Notes under the pieces: generated by a model
What the model was told of the DNA's origin: nothing
Seen by the model: only the letters and a program-made list of their open reading frames with translations
The model's database searches: none
Program-made: the position numbers and the translations under genes
In this document: positions 1 through 6,116 of the stretch, piece after piece
Layout: each line of letters begins with the position of its first letter
How positions within the stretch are numbered: position 1 is the first letter of the stretch
Source of the DNA: CAZYWA01 sp964650975 [NCBI: uncultured bacterium]
GTDB lineage: Bacteria > JADJOY01
Assembly: GCA_964650975.1 (NCBI GenBank)
Contig: CAZYWA010000101.1
Span: 9,289 to 18,711, forward strand
Reading direction: 5' to 3'
Length of the DNA: 9,423 bases

Positions 1-946
1 CCTTGGCGTTCTCGTTCAGGTCGACCGAGAGCTTGAACCACGCCTCCTTGGCGATGCTCGGGAAGTGGATGGTCTGCTGGATCTTGGCGGGCGCCTGGTG
101 GAAATCGCGGTAATACGTGGCGAAAACCTGCACGGTGGGCGCGACCTCGATGCCCATGAACGAGAGCTTGTTCTTGACGTAGCGGACCGCGCGCACCGGG
201 CCGTCCAGGTAAGCGGCGACCTTGCTGTCCCACTCGTCCTCGTCGAACGAGAGCGAGATCCAGAGCAGCGTCTTGATGTAGGTGCGGAGCTTCAGGCGAT
301 CGACGAAGTTCTGGCCGTTCCCGCCCGCCGACTCGGGGATGGTGATGTTCGAGAAGAAGATCTTGTCCTTCCCGGGCGTGTACTGCATCGAGTAGTTCTT
401 CGCGGTGATTTTCTCCGCGGCCGGGTCGTAGCTCACGTAGTCGACGGTCGAGCGCGGCGCCTTGCCGTCGAACGCGAAGAGATACGCCCAGGCGCTGGTG
501 CCGTCGACCGGATCGCTGACTGCGATCTCGACGCCTTCGGTGGCGCCGGCCGGCCAGCCAGCCGCGTCGAGGCGGCCGCCGCAGTCGTCGGCCATGAAGA
601 CGATCTCGTCCTGCTTGTCGAGGAGGCCGTTGCCGTCGCCGGGATTGGCCTCTTTCCCCGACGGGAACACGTAGGCACCGGCCGCGGTCTTCTCGTCGAT
701 CTGGAACGGGATCGGCACCGCGCCCGTGGCGCTGGCGGCGAAGAGGCCCAGGTTCTCGATCTTCTTGCCCACGAGCGCACCCGCGATCTCGCCGGTCGCG
801 ATCACGGGGTCGGGCGAGCGATGGAGCGTCTTCGCCGACGCCGATCCGGCCGGCGTGTCTTGAGCGCGCGCCGCGACACTCAGCAAAACGAGCCCCGCGC
901 ACACCAGGGAGAGACCCATCGAACGGCGGGCGAGATCGCTCTTCAT
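1..946 (-). CDS. Secreted protein of unknown function, 3' end outside window
   Basis: The first 315 codons are visible and the frame is still open at position 1. The start is the ATG at 946-944, preceded by a perfect AGGAGG at 960-955 with an 8-nt spacer. The N-terminus is a clear Sec signal peptide: a basic start (MKSDLARR), a hydrophobic core to about residue 25, and a probable signal peptidase I site after ARA (ARA-QDT). The mature part contains the phrase IPFQIDEK near residue 80 and, near residues 103-120, GDGNGLLDKQDEIVFMADD. The latter's Asp/Asn spacing resembles an EF-hand or dockerin-type calcium loop. No transmembrane segment follows the signal, so a periplasmic or extracellular location is likely. 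I have seen similar PIPFQIDE...DEIVFM proteins only as hypothetical proteins in high-GC environmental bacteria and cannot assign a function. It is divergent from the radical SAM genes, so no shared operon is implied. Confidence 0.85.
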   Translation of the reverse strand, partial: MKSDLARRSMGLSLVCAGLVLLSVAARAQDTPAGSASAKTLHRSPDPVIATGEIAGALVGKKIENLGLFAASATGAVPIPFQIDEKTAAGAYVFPSGKEANPGDGNGLLDKQDEIVFMADDCGGRLDAAGWPAGATEGVEIAVSDPVDGTSAWAYLFAFDGKAPRSTVDYVSYDPAAEKITAKNYSMQYTPGKDKIFFSNITIPESAGGNGQNFVDRLKLRTYIKTLLWISLSFDEDEWDSKVAAYLDGPVRAVRYVKNKLSFMGIEVAPTVQVFATYYRDFHQAPAKIQQTIHFPSIAKEAWFKLSVDLNENAK

Positions 947-998
947 CGGCAAAGCCTCCTGATCGAACCGGTGGAACCAACGGCCGCGAAACCGCGCC

Positions 999-1026
999 AT
1001 CCTACCGAAACGAGTCCGGGGCGCAA
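999..1026 (-). promoter_or_regulatory. Possible promoter for the secreted-protein gene
   Basis: On the minus strand a TTGCGC (1026-1021) and a TAGGAT (1004-999) are separated by 16 nt, about 50 nt upstream of the ATG at 946. They match the sigma70 consensus at 3 of 6 and 4 of 6 positions. The location is right for the gene, but the match is weak and the consensus may not apply in this organism. Confidence 0.25.
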
Positions 1027-1058
1027 CAAATTTGCATTCGACTCGGTCCCCTCGAGGT

Positions 1059-1129
1059 GAGGGACGCGGTCCCTCGCGTCCGCGGGCTCGATCGCGATGT
1101 GACGCCGCGGCTGCGAGGGACCGCAGCCC
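1059..1129 (+). repeat. Intergenic palindromic element, copy A (two hairpins)
   Basis: This lies in the 279-nt divergent gap between the secreted-protein gene and the first radical SAM gene. Hairpin 1 (1062-1081) has stem GGACGCG/CGCGTCC and loop GTCCCT. Hairpin 2 (1109-1128) has stem GGCTGCG/CGCAGCC and loop AGGGAC. Both 7-bp stems are perfect. The 27-nt linker carries TCGATCGCG and ends in ACGCCGC, as in copy C. Compared with copy C the two stems have exchanged sequence, with each changed base matched by its partner. A possible truncated further unit (GTCCC) sits just upstream at 1046-1050. The rest of the gap, 1130-1225, shows nothing recognisable and no good Shine-Dalgarno before 1226. 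Confidence 0.85.
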
Positions 1130-1225
1130 GACGGCCTGGGCGCCTGCTTTGACCCGCTCCCGTGGCGCCGCCTAAGATGCCGGCACCCTCCCGCTCGCGT
1201 CGCCGCGCCCCGACCGCGACACCTC

Positions 1226-2851
1226 ATGCCCGACGTCGTCCTCTTCCAGCCCGCGCTCGGGTACTGGGAATACTTCGTCCGCGACGTACCGATCTCGCTG
1301 CTCGCGGTGGCGCGGCACGTGGCACCGCGGCGCTCGGTGGAGCTGGTCGACGGGCGCGTGCCCGGCTGGCGGGAGCGTCTCGCCGCCGCCGTCGCGACGC
1401 GGCCACGCTGTCTCGGCATCACCGTCAAGACCGGACGGCCGATCACCTTCGCGCTCGAGGCGGCGCGGATCGCGCGCACCGTGGCGCCCGAGGTGCCGAT
1501 CGTGTGGGGAGGCGTGCACCCGACGCTTTTGCCGCGGCAGACGCTCGCGAACCCACACGTCGACATCATCGTGCATGGTGAGGGCGAGGAGACGTTTCGC
1601 GACGTGGTGGAGGCGCTGGGCGAGCCTCGGCCCGATCTCGCGTCGATCCCCGGCATCTGGTTCCGGCGTGGCGCGCCCGGCGATCCGAGCGCCGAGATCG
1701 TCGAAAACCCGCCGCGACCGGTCGTGAGCCTCAACGCGCTGACGCCGCTCCCGTATGAGCTGGTGCGCTTCGACGATTACGAGAACCGCTCGGCGCTCGG
1801 CGCCCAGCGCGCCGCGTTCTTCGAGACCGGCCGTGGCTGCCCGTGGACCTGCCACTATTGCTACAACGAGAGCTTCCACGACGCCCGCTGGCGGCCGTTC
1901 AAGGCCGAGCACATCGTCGCGAACCTGGTTCACTTCCGCTCGTTCTGGAACGTCTCGACGCTCTACTTCGTCGACGACAGCTTCTTCACCGATCCCAAGC
2001 GGCCGGTGGCGCTGGCGCACGCGCTGCTCGACGGCGGGCACGAGGTCGAGTGGCGCTGCGAGGGCTGCGCCCACGACATCGCGCGCCTCACCGACGCGGA
2101 CCTGGCGTTGATCCGCCGCGCGGGCTGCACGTGGGTAGCCATGGGCGTCGAAACCGGCTCGGCGCGGCTCCGCGCCACCTACGACAAGAAGCTCGACATC
2201 GATCAGCTCCACGACGTGAACCGGCGGCTCGGCGCCGCGGGCATCCACGCCAACTTCAACATCATGACCGGGTTCCTGGACGAGACGCCCGACGACCTCC
2301 GCGCCACGACGCGGCTCGCGCTCTCGCTCCTCGACGAGAGCCAGCGCGCGACCGTGCAGTCGTTCCAGGCCGCGGTGCCCTACCCCGGCACGCGCTACGC
2401 GGCGGCGGTCGAGGCGGCGGGCTATCCGCTGCCGGCGCGGCTCGAGGATTGGGATCGCACCAACCCCGAGGACTGGATGCGCGCGGTGCCGTGGCTCGAC
2501 CGCAGGCGGCGCAATTTGCTGCGCAGCCTGTTCCTCGCGTCGCTGTTCGTCGACGGCAAGGTGCGCGCTCGCGCCGGCGACGCGCCGAGCGGCTGGCCGC
2601 TCCGGCTCCTGGGATTCCTCTACCGGCCGCTGGCGCGGCTCCGCATTCGTCACTTGATCGCGGCGTTTCCGATCGAGGCCATCCTCTTCGACACGCTGCT
2701 CAACCGGCGCTACGTGCGCGCGGGCCAGAAGCGGTCGGCGCAGGTCGGGAACGGGTCGAGCAAGCTGCCACCCGCCGGACCGCAGGGCGGGCACCTGGCG
2801 GGAATCGGCTGGTCGACCGCCGGCGAACCGGCGCTCTCGGGCGCGCCGTGA
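1226..2851 (+). CDS. B12-binding domain radical SAM protein
   Basis: This 541-residue protein has the two-domain layout of cobalamin-dependent (class B-like) radical SAM enzymes. Residues about 1-165 form a Rossmann-like B12-binding domain, with typical IVWGGVHPTLLP (92-103) and HGEGEETF (117-124). The lower-ligand DxHxxG motif is absent, as in many radical SAM relatives. The radical SAM core begins near residue 195, with the 4Fe-4S motif GRGCPWTCHYC giving C205, C209 and C212; EWRCEGCAHD, MGVETGS and NIMTGFLDET follow as in the family. Residues 430-500 form a basic extension. The last 35 or so residues are Gly/Pro/Ser-rich and probably disordered. Members typically use SAM and cobalamin to methylate or rearrange unactivated carbon or phosphorus centres; this one's substrate cannot be read from sequence. 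The start follows ACCTC with no clear Shine-Dalgarno. It is the first of four co-oriented radical SAM genes, 395 nt ahead of the next, so it may be a separate transcript. Confidence 0.9.
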   Translation: MPDVVLFQPALGYWEYFVRDVPISLLAVARHVAPRRSVELVDGRVPGWRERLAAAVATRPRCLGITVKTGRPITFALEAARIARTVAPEVPIVWGGVHPTLLPRQTLANPHVDIIVHGEGEETFRDVVEALGEPRPDLASIPGIWFRRGAPGDPSAEIVENPPRPVVSLNALTPLPYELVRFDDYENRSALGAQRAAFFETGRGCPWTCHYCYNESFHDARWRPFKAEHIVANLVHFRSFWNVSTLYFVDDSFFTDPKRPVALAHALLDGGHEVEWRCEGCAHDIARLTDADLALIRRAGCTWVAMGVETGSARLRATYDKKLDIDQLHDVNRRLGAAGIHANFNIMTGFLDETPDDLRATTRLALSLLDESQRATVQSFQAAVPYPGTRYAAAVEAAGYPLPARLEDWDRTNPEDWMRAVPWLDRRRRNLLRSLFLASLFVDGKVRARAGDAPSGWPLRLLGFLYRPLARLRIRHLIAAFPIEAILFDTLLNRRYVRAGQKRSAQVGNGSSKLPPAGPQGGHLAGIGWSTAGEPALSGAP

Positions 2852-2886
2852 AGCGGGACCTCGACCCGACCGTTCCCCGATCGAAC

Positions 2887-2965
2887 GCCGCGGACGCGAG
2901 GGACCGGGTCTCTCCGGTCGCGAGCCATCCCGATCGGAGGGCTGCGGTCCCTCGTAGCCACAGCC
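2887..2965 (+). repeat. Intergenic palindromic element, copy B (hairpins in reverse order)
   Basis: Here the AGGGAC-loop hairpin comes first (2892-2911, stem GGACGCG/CGGGTCT, one mismatch and one G-T pair). The GTCCCT-loop hairpin comes second (2940-2959, stem GGCTGCG/CGTAGCC, one G-T pair). The loops are 48 bp apart, as in copies A and C. The 28-nt linker differs from that of A and C: it begins CTCCG and ends CGGAG, the sequences that flank the outside of copy C. The simplest reading is that copy B preserves the junction between two tandem units, while A and C preserve single units. It has decayed more than A or C. Confidence 0.8.
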
Positions 2966-3049
2966 GGATCTCTACCCTCAACCTTCCGCTCTCGGTCGCA
3001 TCTGGGCGTCGGGCCTCTTGTTTCTCCGGTCGATTCTCGAGTCGTTTCT

Positions 3050-3088
3050 TTGACAGCCGCGGAAGCAAAATGGTACCCATTGGGTACC
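3050..3088 (+). promoter_or_regulatory. Putative regulated promoter with 17-nt palindromic operator
   Basis: A consensus TTGACA (3050-3055) is followed, after 18 nt, by a weak -10 candidate TACCCA (3074-3079) with an extended TG (3071-3072). Over the -10 candidate lies a perfect odd-centred palindrome, GGTACCCATTGGGTACC (3072-3088), of the kind bound by a dimeric repressor. It would drive the second radical SAM gene with an untranslated leader of about 160 nt. The -35 and palindrome are seen directly; promoter activity and the regulator are inferred, and no regulator gene is in the window. Confidence 0.4.
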
Positions 3089-3246
3089 CGTTCGCGTTTC
3101 CGAAGGTGCAGCGCCCCACCCTCACGGATTGGACCTCGGCTCCACGCCTGGGCCCTCGCGCAACGGGACACGCCATCTCGATCTCGCCAAGTCTCGACGG
3201 ACCGCCGCGCCCGACCGGCCGGCGCCCGCTTGGAGCCTGACCACTC

Positions 3247-4374
3247 ATGGGCCTTTGGAAGAACCTGAACGAGGTCTACGAGTTCCGGCGCGCCAAGCAG
3301 AACCTGCTCAACTCGGTCTCGTTCCGGATCGATCGCCCGCTCACCAAGCCGGAGAACGTCACCTTCCTCCTCACCCACGGCTGCAACCTCACCTGCCACA
3401 TGTGCGAGTGCGGCAGCGTGGGCGTGAATCCGGAGGGCGGCGGCTACATCGTCGCCAAGCGCGACGAGATGACTCGCGAGGAGTTTGCGCACGTCATCGA
3501 CCAGCTCGACGACTGGGGTGTGCGGAACCTGATCTTCTCGGGCGGCGAGGTGCTGCTCCGACGCCACGATCTCTTGGCGCTGGTGACCTACGCGGCCAGC
3601 AAGGGCTTCAACACCACGATCGTGTCCAACTCGCTCGCCTGGACCGACGACCTGGTCAAGACCTTCGCCGACTCGGGTCTCACGAACTTCACGTCGTCGC
3701 TCGACGGCGCCTGCGCCGACACCCATGACAAGATCCGCGGCAAGAAGGGCTCGTTCGACAAAGTGGTGCGCACCCTCAAGCAGTGGAACGAGCTCAAGGC
3801 CGGGAACCCGCGGCTCTCCACCAACACCACCACGGTGGTGCAGAAGGACAACTGGCGCGAGCTGCCGCAGGTCTGCGAGCTGCTCACCGACATCGGCGTC
3901 ACCTGCATCATGTACCAGGCGGTGAGCGGCGATTATCCGCACCTCCTGGTGCCACTCGACGAGCTCGACGAGTTCAAGGCGGTGCTGGAGGAGCTGATCC
4001 GGCTGCGCGCGAGCGGCAAGCCGATCTGGAACGCACCCGACTACTTCCACACGCTGCCGCGCTACTACACCGAGAAGCTCACCAACAACGGCAAGTTCCA
4101 CCTGGGCAACTGCCTCGCGGGCTACGACAACCTCATCATCTCGCCCAACGGTACCATCGACATCTGCGGCTACGGCCCCTACGGCGTGAGCCTCAAGGAC
4201 GTGCCGCTGCTCGAGCTCTGGCACTCGCAGGCCTACCGCGAGGCGCGCGAGCGCATCGCCAAGTGCGAGACCCAGTGCATGTACCTCTGCTACCAGAAGA
4301 CCGACGTGAACCAGCTCGCCAAGCAAGTGGGCGGCGTGGTCAAAGGCTTCGTCGGCGAAGCGCTGCGCAATTGA
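3247..4374 (+). CDS. Radical SAM protein with SPASM/twitch-like C-terminus
   Basis: This 375-residue enzyme has a radical SAM core from about residue 37. The cluster motif HGCNLTCHMC gives C46, C50 and C53, with an additional C55 directly after. The SAM-contacting GGE motif is at 99-101 (IFSGGEVLL). The C-terminal part has further cysteines at 289, 307, 340, 344 and 348, arranged as in SPASM or twitch auxiliary-cluster domains: C, then ISPNGTIDIC, a LLELWHS helix, and CxxxCxxxC. It would therefore bind at least one Fe-S cluster besides the SAM cluster. Such proteins modify ribosomal peptides, protein residues or other bulky substrates; the target is unknown here. The start has weak GGAG at 11 nt. 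The stop codon is the first three bases of a 15-bp tandem duplication. It lies 80 nt before the next radical SAM gene, on the same strand, so co-transcription is likely. Confidence 0.9.
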   Translation: MGLWKNLNEVYEFRRAKQNLLNSVSFRIDRPLTKPENVTFLLTHGCNLTCHMCECGSVGVNPEGGGYIVAKRDEMTREEFAHVIDQLDDWGVRNLIFSGGEVLLRRHDLLALVTYAASKGFNTTIVSNSLAWTDDLVKTFADSGLTNFTSSLDGACADTHDKIRGKKGSFDKVVRTLKQWNELKAGNPRLSTNTTTVVQKDNWRELPQVCELLTDIGVTCIMYQAVSGDYPHLLVPLDELDEFKAVLEELIRLRASGKPIWNAPDYFHTLPRYYTEKLTNNGKFHLGNCLAGYDNLIISPNGTIDICGYGPYGVSLKDVPLLELWHSQAYREARERIAKCETQCMYLCYQKTDVNQLAKQVGGVVKGFVGEALRN

Positions 4375-4401
4375 TCTGCGATCGAGTGATCTGCGATCGA
4401 G
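4372..4401 (+). repeat. 15-bp perfect tandem duplication at a gene end
   Basis: TGATCTGCGATCGAG occurs twice with no spacer (4372-4386 and 4387-4401). The first copy contributes the TGA stop of the second radical SAM gene. Each copy contains the palindrome CGATCG. This could be a recent slippage duplication or a pair of binding sites in the 80-nt gap; the sequence cannot distinguish them. Confidence 0.85.
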
Positions 4402-4454
4402 AATGAGATCTTCCCGCTCCCCGCGGAACCGAACGACGTAGACGAGGACAGGGA

Positions 4455-5987
4455 ATGGCCCAGCGTCGCCGCGTCATCCTGGTGCAATGCCCCACGTGGG
4501 CGGCCGAAAAGCCGCCGCTCGGGATTCCGTACCTGCTGGCGCACTTGCGCAAGCATGGGCACGACTGCCGCGCCTTCGACTTCAACATCGAGCTCTTCCA
4601 CGAGATCGACCCCAAGCACCGCGATCTCTGGAACGAGGGCGCCTACAAGATCTGGATGGACTACCACTTCTTTTCCATCCTCTACCCCGAGTATTTCCCG
4701 TTCGCGATGGACGAGACCCGCGAGATCTTCGATCTCGTGAATTCGAAGTCGGCGCTCTGGGCCGACCGCATCCTGGAGAGCGATCCCGGCATCGTCGGCT
4801 TCACGTCGATGGCCAACACCACGCTCTTCGGGTTGGCAACCTGCCGCGAGCTCAAGAAGCGTCGCCCCGACCTGCCGATCGTGTTCGGCGGGCCCAACTG
4901 CCTGCGCGGCACCAACGAGCGGTTCTTCCTGCAGACCGGCTGGGTGGACGCGGTCATCCCGGGCGAAGGCGAGGAGACGCTGCGTCGCTTGGTCGTGACG
5001 CTCGAAGAGCACGACGAGCTGCGCCCGATTCCGGGCGTCTTGATCCGGACGCCCGACGGCGAGATCGCCGACGGCGGCGAGGCCGAGCTGGTGCGGCCGC
5101 TCGACTCGCTCGCGTTCCCGGACTTCTCGGACTTCTACCCCGAGAAGTACCTCTACAAGTTCGGCGAGCTGCCCATGACGCTGTCGCGCGGCTGCGTCGC
5201 CAAGTGCTCGTTCTGCATCGACTGGATCTTCTGGGAGGCGATGCGCTTCCGCAGCGCCGACAACATCGTCGCGGAGATGAACCACCACCGGAAGCGCTAC
5301 GGCGCCGACCGGTTCTACTTCAACGACCTGATCTTCAACGGCAACCTGAAGCAGGTCGAGTCGATGTGCGATCAGCTCATCGCCAGCAACGACAAGTTCC
5401 ACTGGAGCGGCAACGCCCGCGTCCGCCCGATGATGAAGCCCGAACTGCTGCGCAAGCTCTACCACGCCGGCTGCCGCAACATTCACTACGGCCTCGAGCA
5501 CGGCAGCCAGCGCATGCTCGACCTCATGCACAAGAGCTTGAAGATCGAGGACTACTCGACCGCCATGCGGAACGGGCACGCCGCCGGCATCCGCTTCTCG
5601 GTGAGCCTGATCCTGGGACCGCCCACCGAGACGCTCTGGGATTACCTCCAGTGCATGCTGTTCGTGGCGCGCCACCGTCACTGCCTGAAAGAGGTCCACG
5701 TCGGCAGCCTGCTCTTGATGCGCGGCTCGCCGCTCTGGAAGGACCTCGACAAGTACGACATCGCGCTGCCCGAGAAGCTCGCGTTCCCGGCGGAGCTCCA
5801 GTTCTGCAACGACTACACCTATCCCTTCCTGCACAACTGGGAGACGCGCGACGGCAAGAACACCCGCGACAAGCGCGAGCGTTACATGCATTTCTTCCGG
5901 CGGGTGGTGCGAATGCTGGGCATGGAAGAGAACCAGGCCGGCAGCGAGCTGGAAGAATTCTACGAAGCGCAGCTGGCGCAGGCGTGA
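4455..5987 (+). CDS. B12-binding domain radical SAM protein (second)
   Basis: This 510-residue protein opens with a cobalamin-binding-type Rossmann domain: VILVQCPTW at 7-15, PPLGIPYLLAHLRKHGH at 20-36, GIVGFTSMANTT at 112-123, PIVFGGPNC at 141-149 and IPGEGEETL at 168-176. An insertion at about 47-105 is rich in aromatic residues (WMDYHFF, ILYPEYFPF), and DxHxxG is absent. The radical SAM core starts near 238, with SRGCVAKCSFC giving C247, C251 and C254; YGLEHGSQRML (345-355) and LILGPPTET (385-393) follow. Residues 460-510 form a charged helical tail. The family performs SAM- and usually B12-dependent methylation, ring formation or rearrangement; the substrate is not predictable here. The start is well supported by GAGGA at 4444-4448 with a 6-nt spacer, the best ribosome site of the four radical SAM genes. 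It shares domain order with the first gene but differs clearly in sequence and insertion, so it is not a recent duplicate. Confidence 0.9.
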   Translation: MAQRRRVILVQCPTWAAEKPPLGIPYLLAHLRKHGHDCRAFDFNIELFHEIDPKHRDLWNEGAYKIWMDYHFFSILYPEYFPFAMDETREIFDLVNSKSALWADRILESDPGIVGFTSMANTTLFGLATCRELKKRRPDLPIVFGGPNCLRGTNERFFLQTGWVDAVIPGEGEETLRRLVVTLEEHDELRPIPGVLIRTPDGEIADGGEAELVRPLDSLAFPDFSDFYPEKYLYKFGELPMTLSRGCVAKCSFCIDWIFWEAMRFRSADNIVAEMNHHRKRYGADRFYFNDLIFNGNLKQVESMCDQLIASNDKFHWSGNARVRPMMKPELLRKLYHAGCRNIHYGLEHGSQRMLDLMHKSLKIEDYSTAMRNGHAAGIRFSVSLILGPPTETLWDYLQCMLFVARHRHCLKEVHVGSLLLMRGSPLWKDLDKYDIALPEKLAFPAELQFCNDYTYPFLHNWETRDGKNTRDKRERYMHFFRRVVRMLGMEENQAGSELEEFYEAQLAQA

Positions 5988-6024
5988 CGACGATGACCGA
6001 GCCGCGGTTCTACTCGGCATGCCT

Positions 6025-6102
6025 CGGAGGGCTGCGGTCCCTCGCAGCCGCAGCCCTCGATCGCGCTTCCACGCCGCGGACGCGAGGGACCGCGTCCCTC
6101 CG
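6025..6102 (+). repeat. Intergenic palindromic element, copy C (best preserved)
   Basis: This fills most of the 129-nt gap between the third and fourth radical SAM genes. Hairpin 1 (6030-6049) has stem GGCTGCG/CGCAGCC and loop GTCCCT. Hairpin 2 (6078-6097) has stem GGACGCG/CGCGTCC and loop AGGGAC. Both stems are perfect and the loops are 48 bp apart. The element ends are inverted repeats, CGGAGGG (6025-6031) and CCCTCCG (6096-6102), so the 78-bp whole is itself nearly palindromic. The GGAG that could serve as Shine-Dalgarno for the next gene starts on the element's last base (6102-6105), so folding could influence translation. There is no T-run after either hairpin. Confidence 0.9.
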
Positions 6103-6116
6103 GAGCCGGTGACCTC

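Larger units (their letters stand above)
2852..3246 (+). other. 395-nt non-coding gap with repeat and putative promoter
   Basis: The gap between the first and second radical SAM genes holds palindromic element copy B (2887-2965), a less GC-rich stretch around 2966-3070, and a TTGACA with an overlapping palindrome (3050-3088). A 56-codon ATG frame (3070-3240) exists, but its codon use does not resemble the neighbouring genes. The second radical SAM gene is preceded by GGAG at 3232-3235, an 11-nt spacer that is long for a Shine-Dalgarno. No terminator with a T-run is visible after position 2851. Confidence 0.6.

Noticed and set aside
65-1060. Open frame of 331 codons on the plus strand opposite the secreted-protein gene
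   Set aside because: The minus-strand frame has a perfect Shine-Dalgarno, a signal peptide and a coherent sequence. The plus-strand frame has low-complexity Arg/Val/Glu composition and runs through the repeat-bearing gap side.
1172-2794. Long open frame on the minus strand opposite the first radical SAM gene, and similar ones at 2710-4326, 4290-6020 and 8098-9315
   Set aside because: They mirror real genes codon for codon, a known effect of very high GC at third positions. Their products are rich in Arg, Ala, Val and Glu without domains, and the plus-strand genes carry clear motifs.
3070-3240. A 56-codon ATG frame ending 6 nt before the second radical SAM gene, considered as a precursor peptide
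   Set aside because: Its third codon positions are much less GC-rich than the neighbours, its start overlaps the putative operator and -10, its ribosome site is poorly spaced, and it lacks a leader-core layout or Cys/Ser/Thr repeats. Not excluded outright, but unsupported.
5993-6112. A 39-codon ATG frame between the third and fourth radical SAM genes
   Set aside because: Most of it is the palindromic element copy C read in one frame, so its length reflects the repeat rather than coding.
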